A stretch of DNA of 9,053 nucleotides, from NCBI GenBank assembly GCA_024742655.1, contig JANSYB010000051.1, positions 1 to 9,053 on the forward strand, in the 5' to 3' direction. Below the pieces are notes generated by a model. That model was not told where the DNA came from. It was given only the letters and a program-made list of their open reading frames with translations, and did not search any database. This DNA is from Paracoccaceae bacterium (lineage in GTDB: Bacteria > Pseudomonadota > Alphaproteobacteria > Rhodobacterales > Rhodobacteraceae). Below, piece after piece: positions 1 to 6,395 of this stretch. Numbering within the stretch: the first letter of the stretch is position 1; the number at the start of each line of letters is the position of its first letter. The position numbers and the translations under genes were made by a program.

Positions 1-1057
1 CGAGGGCGCCGGCAGCCCGGCCGAGATCAACCTGCGCGCGGGCGACATCGCCAATATGGGGTTCGCCGAGGCGGCGAACGTCCCTGTCGTGCTGGTGGGT
101 GATATCGACCGGGGCGGTGTCATCGCGCAGATCGTGGGCACACAGGCGATCCTGCCCGATAGCGATGCGGCGCGGATCAGGGCCTATGCCATCAACAAGT
201 TCCGCGGCGATGTCAGCCTGTTCGATGACGGGCTGACTGCCATCACATCCCGCACCGGCTGGCCGTCACTGGGCGTGATCCCGTGGTTTGCCGACGCGTG
301 GCGCCTGCCCGCCGAGGACGTGATGGACATTCGCAGCACCCCGGGCGGGCAATTCAAGGTGGCGGTGCCGCGTCTGGGCCGGATCGCCAATTTCGACGAT
401 CTCGACCCGCTGTCGTCAGAACCGCAGGTCAGCGTCGAGATCATCGAGGCCGGGCGGCCCCTGCCCGGCGACGCCGATCTGGTGCTGATCCCCGGCAGCA
501 AGTCGACCATCGCGGACCTTGTCCATTTCCGGACGCAGGGCTGGGATATCGATCTTGCCGCGCATATCCGGCGCGGCGGGCATGTGATGGGCATCTGCGG
601 CGGCTACCAGATGCTGGGCCGGACCATCGCCGACCCCGACGGGATCGAAGGGGAACCCGGCACGGTAGAGGGGTTGGGGCATCTGGACGTGCACACGGTC
701 ATGAAACCGCAAAAGCACCTTGCCCTGACAGAGGCCACCCTGCGCGCCACCGGCGCCGCCGTGCAGGGCTACGAGATTCATTTGGGCGAGACCACGGGCC
801 CGGATTGCGCACGCGCCTGGCTGGAGGTGCGCGGCCGCCCCGAGGGCGCGGCCAATGCCACGGGACGGGTGCAGGGCTGTTACCTGCACGGGTTGTTCGC
901 GTCGGACAGGTTTCGGACCGATTTCCTCGCAGGGCTCGGGGCACGGTCCGATCTGAGGTTCGATGACCAGGTCGAGCATACGCTCGACGCGCTCGCCGAT
1001 CACCTGGAACAGCACATGGATCTTGACCTGCTGTTGGAACTCGCCGCGCCCGTCTGA
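1..1057 (+). CDS. cobQ: Cobyric acid synthase CobQ, 3' part (5' end outside window)
   Basis: CobQ amidates the b, d, e and g side chains of adenosylcobyrinic a,c-diamide in cobalamin synthesis, using glutamine and ATP, in the cytosol. The reading frame is open from the left edge (first whole codon at base 2), giving 351 visible residues; the family is usually about 480-490, so roughly 130 N-terminal residues lie outside. The visible part begins in the ATP-binding synthetase domain ([16 protein letters not shown], then [11 protein letters not shown]). The class I glutamine amidotransferase domain follows: the nucleophile elbow [10 protein letters not shown] has its Cys codon at 596-598, then come [12 protein letters not shown] and, near the end, [14 protein letters not shown] with the expected catalytic His. 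The stop is TGA at 1055-1057. The downstream gene is convergent, 21 bases away. Nothing appears broken in the visible part, and the identification is secure. Confidence 0.95.
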   Translation, partial: EGAGSPAEINLRAGDIANMGFAEAANVPVVLVGDIDRGGVIAQIVGTQAILPDSDAARIRAYAINKFRGDVSLFDDGLTAITSRTGWPSLGVIPWFADAWRLPAEDVMDIRSTPGGQFKVAVPRLGRIANFDDLDPLSSEPQVSVEIIEAGRPLPGDADLVLIPGSKSTIADLVHFRTQGWDIDLAAHIRRGGHVMGICGGYQMLGRTIADPDGIEGEPGTVEGLGHLDVHTVMKPQKHLALTEATLRATGAAVQGYEIHLGETTGPDCARAWLEVRGRPEGAANATGRVQGCYLHGLFASDRFRTDFLAGLGARSDLRFDDQVEHTLDALADHLEQHMDLDLLLELAAPV

Positions 1058-1078
1058 TAGCCCGGGGGGTCGGGCGGC

Positions 1079-2287
1079 TCAGTCGAAATCCTGGCTCATC
1101 AGCGCGCGATGGATCTCGCGCCGGACGAGTTTGCGCACGTTGCGCGTGATCCGTTCGCCAAGCGCGCCCTGCAATTCCTCGCGCACGATGTTGCTGACCA
1201 GATCGCGCAGCGCCTCTTCATCCAGGATCGCGTCGTCGGCATACCACTCATCACCGCTGCGACCACCATCTGCCGGTGGTGGCGTCGCGCCGATGGGATG
1301 TTCCCCGGGTTTCTCGGCCTCGACCGAAACAGGCTCAGGCTCAGGGTCGCTCAGGATTTCGGCCTCGTCCGCGGGCTTGCCGCCTGGCTCGACCGTGGCG
1401 TGATCGACCCATGGCAGGGCCGAAACCGGACCACCGGCATACGCGTCGCCGGATTCGCCGTCGGGCTCCCACTGATCGTCACGGGCCGCAACCGCGGCTT
1501 CGACCTCGGCGATCCGGGTTTCCAGATCCGTCGGTGTGGGACCGTCCTGATCGGATTGATCGGGCTGCGCCAGTTCAAGTTCGTCCAGACCATCCGCACT
1601 TTCGCCCGCGTCCTGACCGTCCGTTTCGGTCAATTCAAGCGACATGTCGTCCGTGGCATGAAGGCTATCGCCTTGCGGGGTGTCGGTGTTGATCTTGGCC
1701 GGCTCGGACAGGGGTTCGTCGTCCCAGGCCTCGCCTGCGTCGTCCTGCGCGGCCTCGGCCATTTCGGTCACGTCGTGGGTGTCTTCTTCGGGCTCGGATG
1801 TCTCCCAGGATTCGTCGTCGGTTTCATCCCCTTGCGCGAACCAGTCGTCACCGGCTTCTTCGTCGTCTTCGCCCTCGTCGTGACCGGCCGCCTCGAAATC
1901 CGTGGCATCGCCCCAGCTTTCGGTTCCGTCGGCCTCGTCCGTATCGGCCCAACGCCCCTCGTCCACCACCTCGTGATCGATACCGCCGGAGGACCAGCTG
2001 TCGTCCCGCGAGGGGTCTTCATCATCTTCCTGCGCCTCGGCCTCGAGGTCTTCGTTCATCGCCCCCGAGACATCGTCCCTGTCCTGTGCCTGTGATCCCC
2101 CGTCGTCATCCGATCGCGGGGAATCAATGCGGAAAGACGGCGTCAGAACAAGCTTGTCCTCCTCGGCGGGCGCCGCTTCTTGCGCACCCTTCTCTTGTGC
2201 TGGCTGCCCACGGTTCTCCGTGGAAACAAGACGGCGGATAGAGGACAGGACATCCTCGATTTCCACATTCGAGACGGGATCAGACAT
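1079..2287 (-). CDS. Acidic PopZ-like (DUF2497-type architecture) protein, function unproven
   Basis: This 402-residue protein has three visible parts. A short N-terminal amphipathic helix (about residues 7-23, VEIEDVLSSIRRLVS) resembles the start of PopZ proteins (EEILASIRRIIS type). A long low-complexity linker (about 30-350) is extremely rich in Asp and Glu and carries all nine tryptophans, mostly beside acidic residues (DDSW, TESW, DESW, DDQW, DEWY). A C-terminal helical block (about 355-402) contains LRDLVSNIVREEL and RKLVRREIHRAL, similar in pattern to the C-terminal oligomerisation helices of PopZ. PopZ is a self-assembling cell-pole hub; that role here is inferred. It lies downstream of the TolC gene on the same strand, as popZ does in other alphaproteobacteria from memory. 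I chose the ATG at 2285-2287; an in-frame TTG two codons earlier is less likely. The Shine-Dalgarno match is weak. The linker is much longer than in Caulobacter PopZ (177 residues in total). The gene is surely real; the family assignment is moderate. Confidence 0.6.
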   Translation of the reverse strand: MSDPVSNVEIEDVLSSIRRLVSTENRGQPAQEKGAQEAAPAEEDKLVLTPSFRIDSPRSDDDGGSQAQDRDDVSGAMNEDLEAEAQEDDEDPSRDDSWSSGGIDHEVVDEGRWADTDEADGTESWGDATDFEAAGHDEGEDDEEAGDDWFAQGDETDDESWETSEPEEDTHDVTEMAEAAQDDAGEAWDDEPLSEPAKINTDTPQGDSLHATDDMSLELTETDGQDAGESADGLDELELAQPDQSDQDGPTPTDLETRIAEVEAAVAARDDQWEPDGESGDAYAGGPVSALPWVDHATVEPGGKPADEAEILSDPEPEPVSVEAEKPGEHPIGATPPPADGGRSGDEWYADDAILDEEALRDLVSNIVREELQGALGERITRNVRKLVRREIHRALMSQDFD

Positions 2288-2314
2288 GCTCAACTACCAT
2301 TCTTGCCTGCGCGC

Positions 2315-2343
2315 AGTGTAGCGGCCGGGCGGATTTCACACAA
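2315..2343 (-). promoter_or_regulatory. Candidate sigma-70-type promoter for the PopZ-like gene
   Basis: In the 72-base gap between tolC and the PopZ-like gene, the minus strand reads TTGTGT (2343-2338), a 17-base spacer, then TACACT (2320-2315). A transcript would start near 2308, about 20 bases before the ATG. The match is partial (3 of 6 and 4 of 6 to consensus), but spacing and position fit, suggesting the gene can be transcribed separately from tolC. Confidence 0.35.
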
Positions 2344-2359
2344 TATACCCGTTAAGGTT

Positions 2360-3769
2360 TTAATCTTTACTGAGCGCGCGCAGAACACGGTCCAGTTTCT
2401 CGCCCTGTGGGCTGATCGGGACCGGGGCATCCTTGACGAGGTTGTAATAGGCCGCCGGATCATAGGTCTGAACATCCAGCCTGAGATCCTTGGCCGTCAG
2501 CTGGCCCATGGCTGCCAGTACCTCGTAGGCGGCGATATAGACATCGGCCTCGGCCGAGATCAGGTTCGCCTTGGCGTTCAGCAACTCCTGTTCGGAATCG
2601 AGCACGTCCAGCGTTGTGCGCGCGCCCAGCTTGGCCTCCTCGCGCACCCCGCGAAAGGCCACGTCGGCGGCACGCACCTGTTCACGGCTCGCCGTCTGGG
2701 TGGCCTGGGCCGCGCGCAGGACGGCATAGGCATTGCCGACATCCTGCATCACCCGGTGGCGGACGACGTGCAGATTGCCACGCGCCGCATCGCGCTGCGC
2801 CATGGCCTGACGCTTGAGCGAGCTCAGCAGACCGCCCTGGTAGATCGGCCCCCTGACACTCACGCCGAAACTGCCGGTGCGGCTGTAATCATCCTCGCCG
2901 ATTTCGTCGGTGATGCCCAGGCGGCCCGTCAGGTTGACCTCGGGCTTCATCGCGGCCTCTGCGGCCAGGATGGTCAGATCCGCCGAGGCGACCTGCCGCT
3001 GCGCCTCCAGCATGTCGGGATGGCCACGCACGGCCACCGACTTGGAGACCTCCACATTTCCCGACAGGGCCGGCAACTGCCGCGGGGTCTGCAAGTTGCC
3101 GGGGCGGCGCCCCACGGCCGCGCGGAATTCCTCGATCGCCCGGGTCAGATCCCCCTGCGCCGAGGCAAGTCCGCTTTGCGCCGAGGCGACACGGGCCTCG
3201 GCCTGGGCCACGTCGGTGCGGGTCACCTCGCCCACTTCGAACCGGTCGCGCGCGGCGCGCAATTCCTGCCGCAAGAGGCGCAGGTTGTTCTGACGCAGGG
3301 TGACGAATTCGGCATTGCGACGCACGTTCAGAAACGCCCGAACACCGCGCAACAGAACCTGTTGCTCGATACTGCGCAACCTCTCGCGCGTCGCCAGCAC
3401 GGTTTCCTTTGCGGCGTCCAGACGGAAACGTGTCCGCCCATGGTCGAACAGCAACAGCTCCATCGTCACCGAGAGTGCCGCATTGGTCGAGCCCGACGGA
3501 AAGATTCGCGCACCGCTGCGCGTGCGGCCGAAATCCCGGGTGAAATCGGCGGCCCAGTTGATGATCGGACGCAATTCCGCGACGATCTGCGCGACGTCCT
3601 CGTCGGCGGCGCGCAGCAGCGCGCGGTTCTGTTCAAGCAGACCACTATGGCGGTAGGCGCCGACCAGCGTCTCGGCAAGGCTTTCCGCCTTGAGCGTCAC
3701 CGGGCTCGCTATCGCGATCACTCCGGCTATGGCGACCAGCCGGACGGACCGCATCAACCTGACCAACAT
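2360..3769 (-). CDS. tolC: TolC family outer-membrane efflux/type I secretion channel protein
   Basis: This 469-residue protein is a TolC-type channel, expected to trimerise in the outer membrane and span the periplasm to connect with an inner-membrane ABC or RND pump; no pump gene is in the window. A signal peptide is visible at residues 1-28 (MLVRLMRSVRL followed by AIAGVIAIAS, cleavage likely after LKA). The mature part shows the internal duplication of the outer-membrane efflux family: one half contains RFEVGEVTRTDVAQAEARV, the second EEAKLGARTTLDVLDSEQEL, both followed by Ala-rich coiled-coil stretches. Its length is normal for the family. The ATG at 3767-3769 is preferred because AGGAG lies 8 bases upstream; a GTG at 3794-3796 would add nine residues but overlaps the previous stop and would bury the signal peptide. 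It lies 23 bases after the methyltransferase stop, so the two are probably co-transcribed. Confidence 0.92.
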   Translation of the reverse strand: MLVRLMRSVRLVAIAGVIAIASPVTLKAESLAETLVGAYRHSGLLEQNRALLRAADEDVAQIVAELRPIINWAADFTRDFGRTRSGARIFPSGSTNAALSVTMELLLFDHGRTRFRLDAAKETVLATRERLRSIEQQVLLRGVRAFLNVRRNAEFVTLRQNNLRLLRQELRAARDRFEVGEVTRTDVAQAEARVASAQSGLASAQGDLTRAIEEFRAAVGRRPGNLQTPRQLPALSGNVEVSKSVAVRGHPDMLEAQRQVASADLTILAAEAAMKPEVNLTGRLGITDEIGEDDYSRTGSFGVSVRGPIYQGGLLSSLKRQAMAQRDAARGNLHVVRHRVMQDVGNAYAVLRAAQATQTASREQVRAADVAFRGVREEAKLGARTTLDVLDSEQELLNAKANLISAEADVYIAAYEVLAAMGQLTAKDLRLDVQTYDPAAYYNLVKDAPVPISPQGEKLDRVLRALSKD

Positions 3770-3777
3770 GTCGTCTA

Positions 3778-3782
3778 CTCCT
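3778..3782 (-). promoter_or_regulatory. Ribosome binding site that decides the tolC start
   Basis: AGGAG on the minus strand, 8 bases before the ATG at 3767-3769. It supports this start over the upstream GTG that overlaps the stop of the preceding gene. Confidence 0.7.
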
Positions 3783-3792
3783 AATGTATTGC

Positions 3793-4446
3793 TCACAGAG
3801 CGAATTCCGCCTCACTCACGAACCCGGGCAACACTGGCGCACCGGCATTGAACGCATACCGCCAGCTGATGTCACCATCGATCTTGTATCCGACCCGAAC
3901 GACGCCCAGTGCGTTGTCGGAAAAGACACAGGCGATCCTGCCGCCATCCTTGAGCTGTTCGAGCAGGTCTTCGGGGATTTGCTCCACGGCCCCCTGCACA
4001 ACGATCACGTCATAGGGGCCATGCTCCGGCGCGCCGGCCGCGAGGGGCCCCTCGTGCAGGATGACGTTGTCGGCCCCCTGCTCGGACAGGATCGTCTGCG
4101 CCTCGGCCACCATGTCGGCATTCTCTTCCACGGCCACGACCGCCTGGGCCATGCGCGCGATCACCGCCGAGGAATAGCCGAAAGCCGCCCCGATATCGAG
4201 AACCAGTTCATCCCCCGAAATATCCAGAGAATCCAGCATCTTGGCCAATGTACGCGGCTCAAGGATCACGCGCCCGCCGCCCAGGTCGAGGTTTTCGCCC
4301 ACATAGGCCGCCTCGCGCAGCGGGCGCGGCACGAAGGCCTCCCGCGGCACCGACAGCATGGCGTCGATGATCGGGAACTTTGTCACGTCCGATGGCCGGA
4401 TCTGGGTGTCGACCATCATCGTGCGTCGGGTTGCAAAGTCACTCAT
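3793..4446 (-). CDS. Protein-L-isoaspartate O-methyltransferase family protein (divergent)
   Basis: This 217-residue cytosolic class I SAM-dependent methyltransferase resembles the family that repairs isoaspartyl residues by methylation. The SAM-binding motif I is LVLDIGAAFGYSSAVIA (about residues 81-97), followed by an acidic motif II end (VVAVEENADMV) and motif III-like YDVIVVQGAVEQIP. The N-terminal ATRRTMMVDTQIRPSDVT, and the PREAFVP segment, are typical of the family. At the position where classical enzymes carry the ISQP/ISAP signature with its conserved Ser, this protein reads VILEPRT (about 60-66), so isoaspartyl activity is not assured. The reading frame is open upstream to 4581, but ATG 4444-4446 is where family-like sequence begins; the upstream extension is Arg/Cys-rich and looks non-coding. 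No strong Shine-Dalgarno is seen. It is first of a probable methyltransferase-tolC transcription unit. Confidence 0.85.
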   Translation of the reverse strand: MSDFATRRTMMVDTQIRPSDVTKFPIIDAMLSVPREAFVPRPLREAAYVGENLDLGGGRVILEPRTLAKMLDSLDISGDELVLDIGAAFGYSSAVIARMAQAVVAVEENADMVAEAQTILSEQGADNVILHEGPLAAGAPEHGPYDVIVVQGAVEQIPEDLLEQLKDGGRIACVFSDNALGVVRVGYKIDGDISWRYAFNAGAPVLPGFVSEAEFAL

Positions 4447-4648
4447 TGGCGGGTCCCGGACAGGCTGATTGCATATGGCGCATGTTCTGCCACATCCACC
4501 CCGAAGCGACAACGACAATATCAACACCGAACTGCAGCGCGGGATCGCAGGCCGGCGCCCTGCGGCAGGAACCGCGGCCACGTGATCGCGGTCAGCCCGC
4601 CCGGTGTGCCACGCCCCGCTCCTTTACCGCGCGACCGCGTTCAGGGTC

Positions 4649-4677
4649 TGGACATCCCCGGGACGAAACACTAATGA
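4649..4677 (+). promoter_or_regulatory. Candidate promoter of tRNA-Cys
   Basis: TGGACA at 4649-4654 (5 of 6 to the -35 consensus), a 17-base spacer, then TAATGA at 4672-4677 as a weak -10 element; an overlapping alternative -10 is ACTAAT at 4670-4675. Transcription would start near 4684, about 24 bases before the tRNA. The rest of the 261-base gap between 4447 and 4707 shows no gene; it must also hold the promoter of the divergent methyltransferase, for which I see no clear boxes. Confidence 0.35.
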
Positions 4678-4707
4678 ACCGGTCAGGCCTCCGGGCCCCA
4701 CCACGGC

Positions 4708-4781
4708 GGCGAGTTGGCGGAGTGGTGACGCAGCGGATTGCAAATCCGTGTACACCGGTTCGATTCCGGTACTCGCCTCCA
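4708..4781 (+). tRNA. tRNA-Cys (anticodon GCA)
   Basis: This is a complete cloverleaf of 74 bases. The acceptor stem GGCGAGT (4708-4714) pairs perfectly with ACTCGCC (4771-4777). The anticodon arm is CGGAT-TGCAAAT-CCG, with GCA in the loop. The T arm is CCGG-TTCGATT-CCGG. The 3' end is T-CCA at 4778-4781; the U discriminator base is a known identity element of tRNA-Cys, and the CCA is encoded. The sequence aligns along its whole length with E. coli tRNA-Cys from memory. Its 3' part is the left boundary of the AT-richer segment that follows. No clear terminator is visible just downstream. Confidence 0.97.
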
Positions 4782-4783
4782 AT
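4742..4783 (+). repeat. Left attachment-site copy (3' part of tRNA-Cys)
   Basis: This 42-base unit runs from just after the anticodon through the T arm, the acceptor 3' strand, TCCA and two further bases. It matches 6301-6342 in direct orientation with 7 mismatches. It keeps the tRNA functional, as is usual for the attachment site at the tRNA side of an island. Confidence 0.7.
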
Positions 4784-4955
4784 AAAATCATTGACTTCGT
4801 GGCTTTTGGACGATTGTGAGAATGCAAGTGGACATATCTTGCTTTTGTTCTGCTCCCGATTTGGACCTGCGGGACTTCCCGGCAAAGCGACCCAGCTGAC
4901 TGAAGACAGAGTAAGTTCTGATATAGAGGACTAAATTAAGCCGAATATTTTGCGG

Positions 4956-5267
4956 CTAGTAACATGTTGTTGTTTGATAGGCACCCATGCCAGTTGTGTA
5001 GCACGTGGTCGAGCTAGAATTGGCGGCTTCGTAGCCTTCTGCGAAACCATCAGCCGCAGCCGCGATTGAAGCGGCCAACGCTGCTTCTCGATCTTCAAGG
5101 CGTGCGACTTCTGATCGTATGCAATTGGAATATGCATCAGAATCCTGACTGTATCCAAAAGCGTCACACCGCTTTTGCGCCTCGGGCAATAGTCTTTGTA
5201 GTTGCTGCTCTGGTGTCTCGCAGCCTGACACTCCAAAAACAACGAAAATGATAGAAAGTTTCTTCAA
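4956..5267 (-). CDS. Small predicted lipoprotein, unknown function
   Basis: This 103-residue protein has a lipoprotein signal: MKKLSIIFVVFGVSGC, with a VSGC lipobox and the acylated Cys at residue 16. The mature part has a Gln/Leu/Glu-rich helix (EQQLQRLLPEAQKRC, about 20-34), a region with two further Cys, an Ala-rich helix (about 63-75), and a tail with two TTCY copies (about 87-90 and 100-103) that could form a disulfide. It should be membrane-attached facing the periplasm. The start is TTG at 5265-5267, supported by GAGG 8 bases upstream; no in-frame ATG exists between it and the upstream stop. A five-codon ATG frame (M-R-Q-S-H) ends with a TGA overlapping the TTG, which might couple translation, but this could be chance. 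The gene lies inside the tRNA-bounded segment, downstream of the nuclease gene on the same strand but about 230 bases away. I do not recognise a named family. Confidence 0.7.
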   Translation of the reverse strand: MKKLSIIFVVFGVSGCETPEQQLQRLLPEAQKRCDAFGYSQDSDAYSNCIRSEVARLEDREAALAASIAAAADGFAEGYEAANSSSTTCYTTGMGAYQTTTCY

Positions 5268-5498
5268 TGGGATTGCCTCATATTAGCACAGGTCGAGTTT
5301 CGGATATTGAGTGAATTTGGCTTTTTTTGAATATTTAAGAGCCCTGAAGTTATCATTTTACGCTGTGTTGGGATTACTTGCCTACAAAGGAGAGAAGGTT
5401 GAGGCGTCTAAACATTCTCAATCTGTTCCAAACTAGAGCAAAGTTGGACCCGAAGCCGCCGTTCGGTACGCTTCGAGTTGAACATCCGTTAAGTGCTG

Positions 5499-6098
5499 TC
5501 AGCGTTGATGTTTTTTCTGATCCGCAAACTTGTCCCAGACATGCATGCGACCTTTCTGCCGGGCGTCCGCAAGCCACATCTTTTTTCGTGCTCCCGCGAC
5601 TTCGAGATGGCGATATTGGCCACCTGAGAATTTTGGCCAATCAATCGCCAAGCCCAAGCTAACCATTTCTGCCGACAGGTCACGACCGTCTTCAAGATAA
5701 CACTTCGCTACCGTTCTACCGTGGGCGTCCTTTTCAAGTATTTCGGCCCGCACTTTGTGACCTTTGCATAGTTTAACCAATGCCCACTTGGCCTTTTGCC
5801 CGTAAGGGTGGTCAATCTCTGGGGCATCTATTCCAAACAGGCGAATTTGGGTCTTCTTAATAACTATTGAGTCGCCATCGATTATCCGTGCGGGACCTGA
5901 TACTGACTCCGGAGCCTTAGCTGGCGAAGCAGTCGAGTGGTCGAAGGGTCGCGGCGTAACTGACTTGATTGAAGCTGGGCTTGTTCTCGAAAACGTCTCT
6001 TTCGGTGGAGCGGAGTAATGCTTCGCATCCTTGCCGCGAAAGTTAGTAAAAAGAGCGATCACTATTGCGCAAACCACAACGAAAGCCACAATCTCCAA
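5499..6098 (-). CDS. Membrane-anchored staphylococcal-nuclease (thermonuclease) domain protein
   Basis: This 199-residue protein has one predicted N-terminal membrane segment (about residues 3-17, IVAFVVVCAIVIALF), a Ser/Pro/Lys-rich linker (about 28-68) and an SNase-like OB-fold domain from about 70 to 185. The residues that form the active site in staphylococcal nuclease can be matched: Asp in IIDGDS (about 74-76), Arg in IRLFGIDAPE (R86), Asp 91 and Glu 94 of the same motif, and a second Arg in KDAHGRTVA (R128). It is thus likely a Ca2+-dependent nuclease with its domain in the periplasm or outside the cell. The frame is open to a GTG at 6212, but AAGGAG lies 9 bases before a TTG at 6096-6098, which puts the membrane segment at the very N-terminus; I chose that. 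Codons are AT-richer than in flanking genes, consistent with transfer. It ends within the island, and no partner gene is evident. Confidence 0.85.
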   Translation of the reverse strand: MEIVAFVVVCAIVIALFTNFRGKDAKHYSAPPKETFSRTSPASIKSVTPRPFDHSTASPAKAPESVSGPARIIDGDSIVIKKTQIRLFGIDAPEIDHPYGQKAKWALVKLCKGHKVRAEILEKDAHGRTVAKCYLEDGRDLSAEMVSLGLAIDWPKFSGGQYRHLEVAGARKKMWLADARQKGRMHVWDKFADQKKHQR

Positions 6099-6107
6099 GG
6101 CAAAAAA

Positions 6108-6113
6108 CTCCTT
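6108..6113 (-). promoter_or_regulatory. Ribosome binding site that decides the nuclease start
   Basis: AAGGAG on the minus strand, 9 bases before the TTG at 6096-6098. It is the strongest Shine-Dalgarno near any start candidate of this gene and argues for a TTG start, rather than the GTG at 6212, which would place 38 residues before the membrane segment. Confidence 0.6.
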
Positions 6114-6300
6114 TTGAAAATCTTCTCTGCGCTGCAAATGAGCAAACGAACTAACTCTGCCTTCAAGGGACACGTTAGGAGGTGCTTCTGTCAAGAGAAC
6201 GATGCAAGCCACCGTCTAAACATTCGTGAAGCTTTCCGGCAATCTTCCCGCCGAGTCTAACCAGATAACTTCGAGAAGTCCGAGGCACACCAAATCTTAA

Positions 6301-6342
6301 AAATCCATATACACCAGTTCAATACCGGCACTGGCCTCCAAT
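6301..6342 (+). repeat. Right attachment-site copy (degenerate tRNA-Cys 3' fragment)
   Basis: This is a direct copy of 4742-4783 with seven substitutions (relative to the tRNA copy: four G to A, one T to A, one T to C, one C to G) and no gaps. It keeps the T-loop-like GTTC core and the CCTCCAAT end. It has no 5' half and cannot fold as a tRNA, so it is a boundary scar and not a gene. High-GC sequence resumes directly to its right. Confidence 0.7.
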
Positions 6343-6368
6343 CTTCCCTTCCTGCAAGGCGCTCTTCC

Positions 6369-6384
6369 CGGCTGCCGACAGCCG
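6369..6384 (-). terminator. Possible hairpin terminator after the oxidoreductase operon
   Basis: A perfect 6-base-pair GC-rich stem (CGGCTG/CAGCCG) with a 4-base loop, 11 bases beyond the stop of the last oxidoreductase gene. No T tract follows on either strand, so it is at best a weak or factor-assisted terminator. Confidence 0.25.
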
Positions 6385-6395
6385 CGGTGCGGAGG

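Larger units (their letters stand above)
4742..6342. mobile_element. Putative tRNA-Cys-integrated mini genomic island, integrase missing
   Basis: A segment of about 1.56 kb lies between the 3' end of tRNA-Cys and an imperfect direct copy of that end (35 of 42 bases identical). It is visibly AT-richer than its surroundings: 19 G+C of 60 at 5281-5340 against 42 of 60 at 7201-7260. Tyrosine integrases commonly insert elements at tRNA 3' ends and leave this arrangement. Inside are a small lipoprotein gene and a nuclease-fold gene. No integrase, excisionase or replication gene is recognisable, so it is probably a deleted, immobile remnant or was mobilised by another element. The stretches 4784-4955, 5268-5498 and 6099-6300 hold no gene that I can support. 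Confidence 0.65.

Noticed and set aside
1060..1075. Hairpin GCCCG/CGGGC between the convergent cobQ and PopZ-like genes
   Set aside because: The stem is only 5 base pairs with no T tract on either side, too weak to call a terminator in high-GC DNA.
1109..2095. A 328-codon plus-strand frame rich in Val, Phe and Gly
   Set aside because: It is the complement of the acidic linker of the PopZ-like gene: Asp/Glu codons read backwards give this hydrophobic composition. There is no convincing start signal.
2180..3784. A 534-codon open frame on the plus strand
   Set aside because: It lies antisense to the TolC gene, and its Arg/His/Gln-rich product is typical of high-GC shadow frames. The opposite strand has a signal peptide and family motifs.
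4447..4581. A 45-codon N-terminal extension of the methyltransferase
   Set aside because: The extension is Arg/Cys/Pro-rich and unlike the family, whose N-terminus begins at the ATG at 4446.
5322..5328. Run of seven T as a possible intrinsic terminator
   Set aside because: No stable stem-loop precedes it on the plus strand, and it lies upstream of the lipoprotein gene and not after a gene end.
6301..6342. A second tRNA gene
   Set aside because: Only the 3' half is present and it carries seven substitutions; there is no D arm, anticodon or acceptor 5' strand nearby.
6239..6346. CAATCTTCCC occurring just inside and again at the right att boundary
   Set aside because: It is ten bases only with dissimilar flanks, so chance is a sufficient explanation.
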